Below the pieces are notes generated by a model that saw nothing but the letters and a program-made list of their open reading frames with translations, was not told where the DNA came from and did not search any database. From NCBI RefSeq assembly GCF_031127835.1, contig NZ_JARXHX010000019.1, forward strand, positions 25,919-89,918: a stretch of 64,000 nt of DNA, written 5' to 3'. A program made the translations under genes and the position numbers. Shown here one piece after another: positions 48,398-57,790 of the stretch. How positions within the stretch are numbered: the stretch's first letter is position 1; every line of letters starts with the position of its first letter. This DNA is from Pelagicoccus sp. SDUM812002 (lineage in GTDB: Bacteria; Verrucomicrobiota; Verrucomicrobiia; Opitutales; Opitutaceae).

Positions 48398-49072
48398 TTA
48401 GACCGACTTTCTATCGGCAATCACTTCCTTGAGGGAGTGGGTAGTCAGCAAGTAGTAGACCTCTTCAGCAATGTTCTGAGCGTGGTCCGCAATGCGCTCC
48501 ATCGACTTGGAGATGAATACCATTTCAGTGCCAAAATCGACACGCTTGGGATCTTTCTTCATCATGTCCAAAAAGTAGCGGAAGTTCTCGCGATTGAGCG
48601 AATCGACCTCCTCGTCACGCTCCGAGATTGCGATAGCTCTGGTGGAATCTTCATCGATAAAACAATGCAGTGCGTCCTTTAGCATTCCAACCGCGAGTTC
48701 GCACATCCGCGGCAAGCGACCGAGGTCATCTGTCGAGCTGCCCGTTTTGAGGATTTTGGCAGTTCGCTTTGCAATGCTTGTCGCTTCGTCGCCCACCCGT
48801 TCCAAATCGTGGCTCGCTTTGATCGCTACGAACAGCAACCGCAGATCACGCGCGACTGGAGCGCGCAAGCCAATGTAGCGAGCTACCTCGTCGTCTATTT
48901 GCTTCTCAATCTCGTCGATCCGGTCGTCAGCAGCGCGAACTTGCTGCGCGGTCGCTAGATCGGAATCAAGCAAGGCTCGCATGGCGAGGTTGACGTTGGC
49001 GATAGCCTTCTCACCCATCAGCATCAGATGGGATCTTACGTCTTCTAGCTCTTCGTGGAAATAGCGTTTCAT
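48398..49072 (-). CDS. phoU: Phosphate signalling complex protein PhoU
   Basis: This 224-residue cytoplasmic protein has two copies of the PhoU three-helix metal-binding domain. Seen are the N-terminal FHEELEDVRSHLMLMGEKAI, the motif RLLFVAIKASHDLERVGDEA in copy 1 and MVFISKSMERIADHAQNIAEE in copy 2, each with the E/D-x-x-x-D metal-binding face (ERVGDEA and ERIADHA). It links the Pst transporter to the PhoR sensor and restrains uptake when phosphate is plentiful. It follows pstB after 92 bp on the same strand. Confidence 0.95.
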   Translation of the reverse strand: MKRYFHEELEDVRSHLMLMGEKAIANVNLAMRALLDSDLATAQQVRAADDRIDEIEKQIDDEVARYIGLRAPVARDLRLLFVAIKASHDLERVGDEATSIAKRTAKILKTGSSTDDLGRLPRMCELAVGMLKDALHCFIDEDSTRAIAISERDEEVDSLNRENFRYFLDMMKKDPKRVDFGTEMVFISKSMERIADHAQNIAEEVYYLLTTHSLKEVIADRKSV

Positions 49073-49164
49073 GGTTCTGTGGTGAGATTACGGATACAGA
49101 GTGCGAACTCAGTATTTGAGTTGAATTGGATTTGACAGAAAAAGTAAGGCGATAGCCCTGCAGA

Positions 49165-50004
49165 TCAGCCGAAACGACCTGAAATGTAGGCTTCGGTTTG
49201 TTCGTTCTTCGGGCTCATGAAGATCTCGTCGGTCTTCGCCATTTCGATGAGCTTGCCGAGGTAAAAGAAAGCAGTCTTGTCGGAGACACGGGCGGCTTGC
49301 TGCATGTTATGCGTCACGATCACTATCGTGTACTCTTTCTTTAGCGAGTGAATTAGCTCTTCCACCTTTGCCGTTGCGACGGGGTCAAGAGCGGAGCAAG
49401 GCTCGTCCATCAACAGGATGTCGGGCTCTACCGCAAGAGCACGAGCGATACAAAGGCGCTGCTGCTGGCCGCCCGAAAGGCTCAGGCCGCTCGTGTCGAG
49501 ACGATCTCTAACTTCGTCCCACAGAGCCGCCCCCTTCAAGCAACGCTCCACCGCTTCGTCCAGGACAGACTTCTTGTTAATACCTTGGATTCGGAGGCCG
49601 TAGATCACATTCTCGTAGATGGACTTCGGAAACGGGTTCGACTTCTGGAAAACCATGCCAACGCGCTTGCGCAGCTCGATGGTATCGACCCGCGGATCAT
49701 AAATGTCAGCTCCGTTAACCTCGATCTTGCCGCGACCTATGCGTGCGACCTCCACTAGGTCGTTCATGCGGTTTATGCAACGCAGCAAAGTGCTCTTGCC
49801 GCAACCGGAGGGACCGATGAAGGCAGTGACCTCATTCTCCTTCATATCCATGTTGATATCAAAGAGGGCCTGCTTTTCTCCGTAGTAGAAGTCGAAATCG
49901 GCTACGCGGATGAGCGGACGTTTGGGTTCAGGCTTTTCGGTGGCCATGGACGAGCTTGTCTTGGAAGAAGTAATTACCTTGGGATTGTCTTTAACGAGTG
50001 CCAT
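49165..50004 (-). CDS. pstB: Phosphate ABC transporter ATP-binding protein PstB
   Basis: This 279-residue subunit powers phosphate import. Walker A is GPSGCGKST, the Q loop [18 protein letters not shown], the signature [10 protein letters not shown] and Walker [14 protein letters not shown], with the switch histidine in IVTHNM. The N-terminal 20 residues are a low-complexity extension ([18 protein letters not shown]) before the ATPase fold. Its ATG lies one base past the pstA stop, so the genes are tightly coupled. Confidence 0.97.
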   Translation of the reverse strand: MALVKDNPKVITSSKTSSSMATEKPEPKRPLIRVADFDFYYGEKQALFDINMDMKENEVTAFIGPSGCGKSTLLRCINRMNDLVEVARIGRGKIEVNGADIYDPRVDTIELRKRVGMVFQKSNPFPKSIYENVIYGLRIQGINKKSVLDEAVERCLKGAALWDEVRDRLDTSGLSLSGGQQQRLCIARALAVEPDILLMDEPCSALDPVATAKVEELIHSLKKEYTIVIVTHNMQQAARVSDKTAFFYLGKLIEMAKTDEIFMSPKNEQTEAYISGRFG

Positions 50005-50005
50005 A

Positions 50006-51148
50006 TTACCAGCGATATTTTTTCCGCATGCGGATTCTCAGTAGGATGGAAGCAAGAGCGATACCAGCTACAATGAAAAGGAACACGAAAGCGGTCCCAT
50101 ACTGCATTCTTTCAGTGTATTCATTTTGTGGAATCTTAGCGCTTACTACATAGATGTGATAAGGAAGGGCCATCACGCCCTGGAAGAAAAAGTCCGTCCA
50201 TTTTTCCAGGCCTTCCCAGGGAAGCTGGTCTCGCATCGCATAAGCGGCGGTGAACATGATCGGAGCCGTTTCGCCTGCTACGCGAGCGACGCCGATGATA
50301 GACGAAGTCAGAATGCCGGGCATAGCGTAGGGCAGCACGTTTGTGCGAATCGCCGTCCACTTGCTGGCGCCGAGAGCGAGCGACGCTTCGCGAAGGCCTT
50401 GCGGAATCGCCCGCAACGACTCTTCACTGGCGGAAATAACGATCGGCAGGACCATGAATGCGAGCGTGAAACATCCGGCAATGAGCGAGACATTCCATCC
50501 TGCAAATCCAAAGTAGATCGGAAGCGGCCAGAATTGGAAGTCATAGCCTTCAAAGGGAGAGAAAGAAAAGATCGGTCCAGCCAGCACGAAGAAGCCGAGT
50601 CCAAAAATCCCGAATACGACAGAAGGGACGCCAGCTAGATTCAAAATAGAAAGTCGTATAGCATTGAGGATCTTACCAGGCTTGGAGTACTCGCTGAGGA
50701 AAATCGCGCTGAGCACGCCGAGCGTAAGGGCAATGGTCATGGCACCCACCACGAGCAGTACGGTGCCCACGATACAGGGCCAAATACCCCCACCCGAGTA
50801 CGCGTAAGTAGTCGTATCAATCTCGACTCCTCGCTCCTCTTCAAAGGCACGGAAATTATTGTCGCTCAGTTCGTATTGCTCCCCTTCGTATTCAAAAACA
50901 TGAAGCGTTTGCGGGGCCTCCGTAAGGAACTCCACATTGACGAAAGGGAACTCAGTTTGGAAAACGGTTTGGCTGCCCTTATAAAATATCGTCAGGAAAA
51001 TGACGGAGGAGCAAAGCAGGATGAAATAGGTGCCTAGGCGAAATAGCCAGAAGAATGCCTTCTCGGTAGACTTCGCCTTGGACGGTTTCTTGTGGAAGCC
51101 GAGGCCTTCGGTTGGGCGCTCTTTTCGTATGGATGCGGTAGCGGGCAT
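50006..51148 (-). CDS. pstA: Phosphate ABC transporter permease PstA
   Basis: This 380-residue inner-membrane permease has a first helix ([17 protein letters not shown]), then an unusually long periplasmic loop of about 60 residues including [14 protein letters not shown] and [13 protein letters not shown], then five more helices. The cytoplasmic coupling loop contains [20 protein letters not shown], the ABC permease EAA motif. The family is normally about 290-300 residues, so the extra length is mostly N-terminal and periplasmic. It pairs with PstC, whose gene ends 8 bp upstream. Confidence 0.95.
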   Translation of the reverse strand: MPATASIRKERPTEGLGFHKKPSKAKSTEKAFFWLFRLGTYFILLCSSVIFLTIFYKGSQTVFQTEFPFVNVEFLTEAPQTLHVFEYEGEQYELSDNNFRAFEEERGVEIDTTTYAYSGGGIWPCIVGTVLLVVGAMTIALTLGVLSAIFLSEYSKPGKILNAIRLSILNLAGVPSVVFGIFGLGFFVLAGPIFSFSPFEGYDFQFWPLPIYFGFAGWNVSLIAGCFTLAFMVLPIVISASEESLRAIPQGLREASLALGASKWTAIRTNVLPYAMPGILTSSIIGVARVAGETAPIMFTAAYAMRDQLPWEGLEKWTDFFFQGVMALPYHIYVVSAKIPQNEYTERMQYGTAFVFLFIVAGIALASILLRIRMRKKYRW

Positions 51149-51156
51149 TTGCTTAA

Positions 51157-52749
51157 TTAGCCTCGTGAAACCTGGTACTTCAGAACGATCTTCTGAGCCA
51201 GGTAGTTGATAAGGAGAGAAAGGAGGAAGAGTACCATCCCCACCATAAACAAGGCGCGGTAGTGGATGCTTCCATTTACGACTTCGCCCAGTTCCTGAGC
51301 GATGATACCAGTCATGGTATGGACGGGTTCGAAAAAAGTAGCCAAGCCGTCGGTGAAATCCGGAATCTCGATACGGTTACCCGCGCAGAGCAAGACCACC
51401 ATCGTCTCCCCTATCACGCGCCCAAATCCGAGCAGTATCGCCGAGATGATGCCAGACAAAGAAGTCGGGACGATGATGCGCATTGTCGTCTGCAGGCGGG
51501 TCGCTCCCATTGCTAGCGACGCTTCCTTGAAGGACTTCGGCACATTGTTGATTGCGTCTTCCGCAAGGGTGAAAATCGTAGGAATTGCCATCAGAGCGAG
51601 CAGACAGCCAGCCGTGAAAGCAGTCAGGCGCTCGCTGATTGGAAACGCGTCGAGGCCGGAGAAAATAGCCCAGCCAGATGCCTGACGCACAAACTCGCCG
51701 AACACTGCAATGCCGAAGAATCCAATCACAACCGACGGAATCGCTGAAATAAACTCGATATAAGGCTTGATGAAATTCTGTTCAGCGGGAGTCGCGACCT
51801 GGTTGATGTAGATCGCCGCTCCCACTCCCAGTGGGATAGCGATCACCATGGCGATGGAGGCGACCAGCAACGAACCGGTGAAAAGCGGAAGAATCCCGTA
51901 CCAATCTTGTATCGAAGAATTGGTTACCCAATCCTTTCCAAAAACAAACGAGGCAAACGCGCTCCCCATCCCGACAGGCTCCTGAGGATCCCACTCCGCG
52001 AGACGCGTTTCATACCCGTCCATCTCTGAGACGAACATGAGAGCCAGCTCCTTGAACCGCTGCATTTTATCGTCCAACTTTTCGATTCCGATAGTTGGGA
52101 GGTCGTCGGTGAGTCGTATAATGCCGACTGCGACTTTATCGTTCAAAGCGAGGAAATCAGGTTCGCCCTCCTTGATCATTTCTACAAAAACGCTGAGGTC
52201 TACATCCAAGACTTCTACCTCTGCCGCCTCTTCGTCACGCCCGAGGGCTAACAAGTTTTCGCGGTGTTCACGATAGTTGGAGGCTTCCACGAACATATTT
52301 CGAGCGCCGATGGCGACCTCGTTCATTTCGAGGACATACTCCCGGAGAGGATAACCAAGATCCTCGAAATTGTAGATGAAATCCTCGTAAGATGAGAGTT
52401 CTGCCTTGGCCTCCGCGAAGGAAAGTCCGCGCTCCTTCAAAACGGATGCGTGCTCTCCCCTTATGGAGTTTAGGTAGCGGTTTAATTCCGAGAAGGAGTC
52501 GGTCTCCTTCTTCATAATCTCCACGTACTCAAGACCCGACTTGCGATAAAGCTCGATATCATGGCGATACTGGCCAAAGAACCCCGCTCCTTCCTTGAAA
52601 AGAAAGAAGGTGATCAGTGCCAAGACGATAACCGACACGAGGGCATTTCCGCCGAACAAGCCTTTCAAAGCCTGCCCCTTATCAAGGCCGAGGACGCGCC
52701 TCCTGCGTGAGTGCAAGTCGTAACGACCGGACTTAGATTCTTTAGCCAT
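51157..52749 (-). CDS. pstC: Phosphate ABC transporter permease PstC with a large periplasmic insertion
   Basis: The 530-residue product is much longer than the usual 310-320. After the first helix (about residues 30-50, [22 protein letters not shown]) comes a mostly helical, acidic region of about 230 residues, ending in a [12 protein letters not shown] segment before the permease core. The core has the other five helices and the EAA motif [20 protein letters not shown]. The insertion lies between helices 1 and 2 on the periplasmic side and may form a coiled coil that meets PstS or the outer membrane. It is first in the pstCAB run and 160 bp downstream of pstS. Confidence 0.95.
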   Translation of the reverse strand: MAKESKSGRYDLHSRRRRVLGLDKGQALKGLFGGNALVSVIVLALITFFLFKEGAGFFGQYRHDIELYRKSGLEYVEIMKKETDSFSELNRYLNSIRGEHASVLKERGLSFAEAKAELSSYEDFIYNFEDLGYPLREYVLEMNEVAIGARNMFVEASNYREHRENLLALGRDEEAAEVEVLDVDLSVFVEMIKEGEPDFLALNDKVAVGIIRLTDDLPTIGIEKLDDKMQRFKELALMFVSEMDGYETRLAEWDPQEPVGMGSAFASFVFGKDWVTNSSIQDWYGILPLFTGSLLVASIAMVIAIPLGVGAAIYINQVATPAEQNFIKPYIEFISAIPSVVIGFFGIAVFGEFVRQASGWAIFSGLDAFPISERLTAFTAGCLLALMAIPTIFTLAEDAINNVPKSFKEASLAMGATRLQTTMRIIVPTSLSGIISAILLGFGRVIGETMVVLLCAGNRIEIPDFTDGLATFFEPVHTMTGIIAQELGEVVNGSIHYRALFMVGMVLFLLSLLINYLAQKIVLKYQVSRG

Positions 52750-52909
52750 GGGTATTAAAAAATGGATGCGACAGTCGAGCCGCTAAGTAATCGAAGAACC
52801 TGCATTCCACCTGTCGGACGAAATGAGGCAAAACCTTACTCACCGTCGAAAAAAGCGACGTCCTCGAGGAAAACAGAGAACGCCGCTACGGCAAAGTCGC
52901 TCCTCAGAG

Positions 52910-53749
52910 TTAGAGGATTGAAATGAAGTGTACGTCCTCGACGATCTTCTGGCCTTCTTTGCTCAAGCAAAAGTCAACGAACTCCTTTACGATAGGACGC
53001 ATCTTGGCGTTGCCATCGTAGTAGAAATAGACCGGTCGAGCATAAGGGTAGTTTTTCTTCTCAGGCGTGACCCCGTCCACCGGAAGAGTCTTGATCCCTT
53101 GAGTGCCTAGATAGGCAAGACCTACGTAGCCGATACCGTTTGGATTCTTGGCAACCTCGGAGGCGATTTGCTCGTTGCCAGCCATCTTTTGAGAAGAACC
53201 CGCGTAGTCTCGCTTACGAAGAGCCATTTCCTGAAATACAGCGTAAGTACCAGAGGACGTGTTACGGGTATAAATCGAAATATCGCCGGAAACGCCATTG
53301 ATCGAGCTCCAGTCTATCACGTCGCCAGTGAAGATCTTTTCAACTTCACGGGAAGAAATCTCATCCATGGGATTCTTTTCGTTGGCGATGATGGCGATAC
53401 CATCCTTCGCGACTTCGATCGGGGTCATCTTGACTCCCTTTAGGAGCGCCTTTGACTCTTCTGTCTTCTTGGCTTCACGAGAGGACATACCGAGATCGGC
53501 AGTGCTGTCGATTACGGCAGCGACTCCGGTAGAGGAACCCTCAGCCGCTATCTCGAATATAACTTCGACACCTTGCTTGGATTTGATCGCCTTGAACTCT
53601 TCAGCAAGCTGAGGAACCATCTTTGCTCCAAGAGTATCTGAACCCTTGATAACGATTTTTTCCGCTGCAGAGACGAGGCTAGCAACGCTGAGTGCAAGAG
53701 CGGCAAACGCGCTTTTATTTGCGATTCGGGATAGGCTGATTGGTTTCAT
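52910..53749 (-). CDS. pstS: Phosphate-binding protein PstS
   Basis: This 279-residue periplasmic protein has a signal peptide ([17 protein letters not shown]). Phosphate-site motifs typical of the family follow: [36 protein letters not shown] (GSSTG and the SS of the loop), and [13 protein letters not shown]. It captures phosphate and hands it to PstCA. The gene leads the pst operon, with Pho-box-like repeats about 90-100 bp upstream of its start. Confidence 0.95.
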   Translation of the reverse strand: MKPISLSRIANKSAFAALALSVASLVSAAEKIVIKGSDTLGAKMVPQLAEEFKAIKSKQGVEVIFEIAAEGSSTGVAAVIDSTADLGMSSREAKKTEESKALLKGVKMTPIEVAKDGIAIIANEKNPMDEISSREVEKIFTGDVIDWSSINGVSGDISIYTRNTSSGTYAVFQEMALRKRDYAGSSQKMAGNEQIASEVAKNPNGIGYVGLAYLGTQGIKTLPVDGVTPEKKNYPYARPVYFYYDGNAKMRPIVKEFVDFCLSKEGQKIVEDVHFISIL

Positions 53750-53834
53750 AATTCTATATGTTCGTTTGGCTCATAGCATGAGCTACAAATTCGAGATTAT
53801 TCGTGTAACACATGCTCAGTCCAAGAGCTTTAGT

Positions 53835-53852
53835 GTCACTTTTAGGTTACGG
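53835..53852 (-). promoter_or_regulatory. Pho-box-like direct repeat upstream of pstS
   Basis: On the minus strand two 7-base units, CCGTAAC and AAGTGAC, are separated by CTAA, an 11-bp period that matches the PhoB binding pattern (E. coli CTGTCAT-N4-CTGTCAT). It is in the direction of pstS, about 90 bp ahead of its start. Confidence 0.6.
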
Positions 53853-53919
53853 GATCGGGTTTGATGAGCTGGCCGTACCGAAGAGCACGACCAGCAAAAA
53901 TTGAATGATATTAGCGGGC

Positions 53920-55239
53920 TTAGAACTTAACCGCCGCGTCCACCTGGAGGAGTTTCACGTCGTCCTTCGCAACGACTGTTGCAGCAAAATCTTCGTCAAT
54001 CGTATCACTATCCATGTAAGTCACCCCAGCTGTAAAAAAGTCCGTAACGGCATACTTGTAGCTTAAGACAAATCCCGCATGGTTCAGGCTGTTTTTCGCA
54101 AAGTCTGAATCCGACAAGTTGGGCGTGTATGACGCACCTTCGAGATAGATATACTCGATACCAGCCTGCCAAGTACCCGACTTCTTCGCGCTACCGTATT
54201 GGTATCCAAAATTAAAGAACAAGTCCTGGTCTCCCGTATCTATATCGCTATAGAAGGGTGAACCCACATCATCGACGGCGTCGCCACCAGAGAAGTTCTT
54301 TCCAACCGTACCAAACAGCTTTTGACCGACTCCGTTTCCGCTTTTAAACTCGTACTCGACCGGAACCATGAGCACATCGAAATTGCTGAAATACGTAATC
54401 GCATTCTCGCCACTGAAACTTGCGCTCTCTGAAAAAGATGACTGCCCACTCGTGGTAGTCAGATACATCGGGGATACCGTCAAACCTTCGCCGTTCGTCC
54501 AGCTCGCTTGAGCGACAAACATGAACTCGTCACTGCCCCCCCTATCCTCTCGCTCTTCGTCGATGATGTACTGTCCAAAGTTGTAGGTCATGCTGCCGGA
54601 TTCGAATGTTTCGGAAATGCCTTCTGGATTGATATCGCTATCCCAAAATGCCGAGCTGATCACAAAAGGGTGCTTGTGCTTGCCCAAGCTGACAGTCACC
54701 TCCTCGCCAGCATATTCAAGATAAGCAAGTCCGAGCCTTAGCTCGTCGCCAGTCTTGTCAAAAAAGCCCCCAAAGTTCGCATTGGTAGAGTCGTTCGCGC
54801 TCGCAGTCTCCATACGCATTCCCATCGAGTACGCGCTATCTTTGAACGCGTAGTCGGCGCCAAATCGAGCACGATAGCGCCAGCGCTGCCGCGTGTTGCT
54901 GCCATCGACATCCTCGCCTTGGAAACGAAAACGAGCGTCGCCATAGAGCTTAAGGCCATCAAGAGCTTTCGGCATCGGAACTGCCGCAACTGGAGAAGCT
55001 GCTTGAGCGGTCGACTCAGCTACAGCTGTTTGCACGACTTGCTCCCTCTCAGCGGCAGCTACGACCTCAACCTCCTGCCGGATTACGGAAGCTTCTTCCT
55101 CGGTAAGGATCCCCTTGAGGACGAGCACATCCACAAGGATGTCCGCAGTATCGCGCTCGGCTGCGAGCTCGAGAGTTAAGGGCACAGAAAGGAGCGCACC
55201 CGACAAAAATGCAGTTTTAGCAAGTTTCGAGAATTTCAT
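53920..55239 (-). CDS. Outer-membrane porin (Porin_5 type), probable phosphate-regulon porin
   Basis: This 439-residue protein has a signal peptide (MKFSKLAKTAFLSGALLSVP), then a short helical segment DTADILVDVLVLKGILTEEEASVI typical of Opitutia/Bacteroidota Porin_5 proteins, then a beta-barrel starting at LYGDARFRFQGE, with strands such as RWRYRARFGADYAF, and ending with LLQVDAAVKF. It would let small anions through the outer membrane. Its position directly upstream of pstS on the same strand and the Pho-box-like repeats in its leader suggest phosphate-starvation control, which is inference. Confidence 0.82.
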   Translation of the reverse strand: MKFSKLAKTAFLSGALLSVPLTLELAAERDTADILVDVLVLKGILTEEEASVIRQEVEVVAAAEREQVVQTAVAESTAQAASPVAAVPMPKALDGLKLYGDARFRFQGEDVDGSNTRQRWRYRARFGADYAFKDSAYSMGMRMETASANDSTNANFGGFFDKTGDELRLGLAYLEYAGEEVTVSLGKHKHPFVISSAFWDSDINPEGISETFESGSMTYNFGQYIIDEEREDRGGSDEFMFVAQASWTNGEGLTVSPMYLTTTSGQSSFSESASFSGENAITYFSNFDVLMVPVEYEFKSGNGVGQKLFGTVGKNFSGGDAVDDVGSPFYSDIDTGDQDLFFNFGYQYGSAKKSGTWQAGIEYIYLEGASYTPNLSDSDFAKNSLNHAGFVLSYKYAVTDFFTAGVTYMDSDTIDEDFAATVVAKDDVKLLQVDAAVKF

Positions 55240-55355
55240 TTGGCGTGTGATTTACGGGAGCAAAAAGCGCAGGTCCATTTGCATTGATTGCCAAGTGATT
55301 CCGAAAAATTACAAAGGCGAGGCCAGAATCCCAGCAAACCCCTCTTATCACCTCC

Positions 55356-55384
55356 ACGTAACATACCCGTAACGTCACTGTAAC
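55356..55384. promoter_or_regulatory. Triple Pho-box-like repeat upstream of the porin
   Basis: Three 7-base units read ACGTAAC, CCGTAAC and CTGTAAC on the plus strand, each 11 bp apart with 4-base spacers ATAC and GTCA. The period and core match PhoB sites. The repeats point away from the porin, so their use for this gene must be tested. They are about 120 bp ahead of its start. Confidence 0.6.
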
Positions 55385-55418
55385 ACTCCACCCCCGTTTC
55401 GCTCAAAAGCCTGCCTTT

Positions 55419-55436
55419 CCGTGACACAACTGTCAC
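55419..55436. promoter_or_regulatory. Second Pho-box-like pair upstream of the porin
   Basis: CCGTGAC and CTGTCAC are 11 bp apart with an ACAA spacer. CTGTCAC agrees with the E. coli half-site CTGTCAT/C at six or seven positions. The pair is also an inverted repeat, GTGACA-N4-TGTCAC, so an alternative regulator is possible. Confidence 0.55.
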
Positions 55437-55470
55437 GTTTGCAGGTCGAAGGGGCCGCCTGACGGAAACG

Positions 55471-56412
55471 TTATCTCTGAAGCTCCTCGATCAGATTCGA
55501 GACTTCCTCGACCACGACCATGTCCTCAGCTCCATAAAGTAAAGCACGCTCGAGCGAGGACAACGCTTCTTCAAAGAATCCCGCAGCTCGAGACTCCCGA
55601 GCGTACTCCAACAAGCGATAGGAATCATAGCAGTGCTCAGAGAGAAACGAAAGCCAAGCATCTCTCGGCTCGGAAACGAGTGCTCTCTTACCCAGATCCT
55701 CACGAAGACTCTTCGCCTTATCAATGTTTCCGAGCTCCAGATACACATCTGGAAGGAGCTCTCGAACGGGTTCGAGCTTAGGCATCAAATCGATGGCCTT
55801 TTCCAGCCAGTCCTTCGCCAGCTCCCATTCTCTTTCCGCAACTGAGATTCGTCCCAATCCTAAACGTGCCCAGCCATCATTGGGAGCTCCAAGTACACAG
55901 TACTCGTACGCCGTTCTGGCATCCTTAAACTCGCCACCTTTCCGATAGGCTTCGCCCAATCTGAAGTAGGACAGCGGACGTGCCGGATCCAAGGTGATCG
56001 ATCGCGCAAAATGGGTCGCAACCTCGGCTTGGTTCATTCGATCCTCCTTCAACACTCCCAGCAAGTAAGGCCAACGGGCATTCTCCGTTTCGAACGACTC
56101 CAGCCCCAAGTAGCACGACTCCGCTTGCGAAAAAAAACCATTCGCGTGGTAGAGATAAGCCAACTCTACCAAAGCCTCCCGCTGCAGCTCGCCCACCTCC
56201 AATTTTGCGTGAGCGTTTTCCAGCCGTTCAATCAATTCGGACGGTCTCCCCGTCAAGTCCGGCAACTCCGGCAACACCTCGACGATCAATCGATCAAAAG
56301 GCCGCGGCGCCTCTCGTTCAAACTTCCTCACCGTGAACGAAAGACCACCAATGACGGCCAAAGAGATCAGCAGCGGAGTGATTTGCCTGAGGAAGCTTAT
56401 TCGAGTCACCAT
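55471..56412 (-). CDS. Membrane-anchored tetratricopeptide-repeat protein
   Basis: The 313-residue product has one N-terminal membrane helix (ITPLLISLAVIGGLSFTV) and then at least five TPR units, such as YLYHANGFFSQAESCYLGLES, ARPLSYFRLGEAYRKGGEFKDARTAYEYC and GWARLGLGRISVAEREWELAKDWLEKAI. Similar proteins often accompany FG-GAP/UnbV genes in related bacteria, though the two in this window are far away. The role is unknown. Confidence 0.75.
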   Translation of the reverse strand: MVTRISFLRQITPLLISLAVIGGLSFTVRKFEREAPRPFDRLIVEVLPELPDLTGRPSELIERLENAHAKLEVGELQREALVELAYLYHANGFFSQAESCYLGLESFETENARWPYLLGVLKEDRMNQAEVATHFARSITLDPARPLSYFRLGEAYRKGGEFKDARTAYEYCVLGAPNDGWARLGLGRISVAEREWELAKDWLEKAIDLMPKLEPVRELLPDVYLELGNIDKAKSLREDLGKRALVSEPRDAWLSFLSEHCYDSYRLLEYARESRAAGFFEEALSSLERALLYGAEDMVVVEEVSNLIEELQR

Positions 56413-56466
56413 GGAAACTTACGCGCAGCAGACTCGCCGGGATGCGCCAACCTCGCAAGCCTCTCC

Positions 56467-56494
56467 TTGACAGATAGACCCACGACCGTACTTT
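56467..56494 (+). promoter_or_regulatory. Sigma-70-like promoter ahead of a leader peptide
   Basis: A perfect -35 TTGACA at 56467-56472 lies 16 bp from TACTTT at 56489-56494. The predicted transcript would begin only a few bases before the ATG at 56508. Confidence 0.5.
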
Positions 56495-56507
56495 CCACCC
56501 TCGTACT

Positions 56508-56588
56508 ATGAACCACATCAAAGCCACCGCTATCATTATGATGACCAAAGCAAACACGCTTCGGGCCGGTGGCATGCGTCGATACTAA
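56508..56588 (+). CDS. Putative 26-residue leader peptide
   Basis: The short frame reads MNHIKATAIIMMTKAN... and ends MRRY, then TAA. It sits between a good promoter and an intrinsic terminator, the layout of amino-acid operon leaders such as leuL. It has Ile-Ile-Met-Met-Thr but no long run of one codon, so the regulating amino acid is unclear. The opposite strand also has an open frame here that begins like a membrane protein (MPPARSVFALVIIMIAVALM), so the coding strand is uncertain. Confidence 0.35.
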   Translation: MNHIKATAIIMMTKANTLRAGGMRRY

Positions 56589-56618
56589 CCGTTATACGAC
56601 AGCAACCACTTTTTCATT

Positions 56619-56655
56619 TAGCCCGAGGCCTCACAGCCTCGGGCTATTTGTTTTC
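56619..56655 (+). terminator. Intrinsic terminator, possible attenuator
   Basis: A perfect 11-bp stem (TAGCCCGAGGC paired with GCCTCGGGCTA) with a CTCACA loop is followed by a T-rich ATTTGTTTT. It lies 30 bp after the leader stop and just before the next frame. On the other strand there is no T tract. Confidence 0.75.
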
Positions 56656-56683
56656 CGAATCTACACCCACGACCACACACATC

Positions 56684-57055
56684 ATGCCTTTTATCGCCAA
56701 TTCGACCCATTCTGACAAAGCCACTTCCGAGAGTGACCAATGTTCCAACCTCGGCGACGAACTTGACGCGCTGTGCCAACGCATCCTCGCCTATGCTGAG
56801 AAAGCCAAAGTCCAGCACTTCCGATACTGTCGAAGCCCGCATGTCCCGTATTCCCGACATCGAAACCTTAAGCAGGCGATCCAAGGACTCCACCAGGAAC
56901 TCGAGGGAGCAACCGCACTCCCTGTCTGCCAGACACTGGCAATCGATCTCCTCCGCGAACTCGCCTCGCTCGGACATCAACCACCCTGCGATAACTCGCG
57001 TCAGCAAAAAGCCGCCGCTCTAAAAATCAATACAGTCCTTCTCGAACTTCGCTGA
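56684..57055 (+). CDS. Hypothetical protein downstream of the attenuator-like region
   Basis: The 123-residue frame from ATG 56684 has codon use like its neighbours and a helical pattern (LGDELDALCQRILAYAEKAKVQ, LKQAIQGLHQELEG, LAIDLLRELASLG). It has no signal peptide, no membrane segment and no family I recognise. Three cysteines and several His-Arg stretches are present, but no metal motif is clear. It could be an orphan gene governed by the leader region, or not expressed. Confidence 0.4.
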   Translation: MPFIANSTHSDKATSESDQCSNLGDELDALCQRILAYAEKAKVQHFRYCRSPHVPYSRHRNLKQAIQGLHQELEGATALPVCQTLAIDLLRELASLGHQPPCDNSRQQKAAALKINTVLLELR

Positions 57056-57096
57056 CAAAGGTCAGCGACCGACCCCCGGGTTGGCAAAACCAGCAC

Positions 57097-57651
57097 CTAA
57101 GAATCCGAATCCTGCTTTTCGCTATCAGTTTCACCATCCTCGCCATCGCCCTCTGCACCGTCCACTAAGAAAGCGAGCTTCTCCTCGTTCTCCAGGAAAA
57201 ACTGCGGATCCAAGTCCACCGCCGGCACCAAGAACTCCCGCTTCGTCGGGCGATGCACGTAGCGCGTGTACTTGCGCGTGCGAGCTTTCACTCGCAACAC
57301 CCGACGACGCTCTAGCATCAAGCCGAGAAAATGCTTCAACTCCGCATTTTCCACTGAAAGAGCCCCCTCTTCTTCGCCTTCGAAGAAGCTGATGAAAAGG
57401 TTGTCCGCCGTTAGTTTCAGGGCCTCTGCCTCTTCCTTGCCGTCATTCGGCTTCGGCTTGAACTTCTGGGTCCAGCGGCAAAGCACCTTGCCGGGCATCT
57501 CGACCTTATTGGCTTCCGAAATGAGCACATCCACCCGCGCGAGCTCGCCTTCCTCAGTCTTGACCAAGGCGCAAGCGATCGCGTCGTCCTTCGCAAATTC
57601 CACATCCGAGTGAAACGATTTACGAGCGATTGGGGTGATATGCCATTCCAT
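57097..57651 (-). CDS. Conserved hypothetical protein with acidic tail
   Basis: The product (about 184 residues from MEWHITPIARKS) has a beta-rich first half, a central FFEGEEEGALSVENAELKHFLGLMLERRRVLRV and the motif YTRYVHRPTKREFLVPAVDLDPQFFL. It ends in an acidic disordered tail (DGAEGDGEDGETDSEKQDSDS). I do not recognise a functional family, but the central motif suggests a conserved cytoplasmic protein. It is divergent from the isochorismatase-fusion gene. Confidence 0.65.
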   Translation of the reverse strand: MEWHITPIARKSFHSDVEFAKDDAIACALVKTEEGELARVDVLISEANKVEMPGKVLCRWTQKFKPKPNDGKEEAEALKLTADNLFISFFEGEEEGALSVENAELKHFLGLMLERRRVLRVKARTRKYTRYVHRPTKREFLVPAVDLDPQFFLENEEKLAFLVDGAEGDGEDGETDSEKQDSDS

Positions 57652-57790
57652 ACGCACCCACTATTATTCCCCACGCTCAACTGGCTAGAAAATTTTCGGG
57701 CTTCGGATTGATTAAGCGCCAAGAATGCTCTTTAAGGTCAGACTCTTACGGGGCTATCCTGTCCCGAAACTCAACCGACACCACCCAGGC

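Noticed and set aside
56318..56575. Minus-strand frame beginning MPPARSVFALVIIMIAVALM
   Set aside because: It overlaps the start of the TPR gene and the leader frame. Hydrophobic antisense of a charged peptide can arise by chance, and the promoter and terminator favour the plus strand. Left as an alternative.
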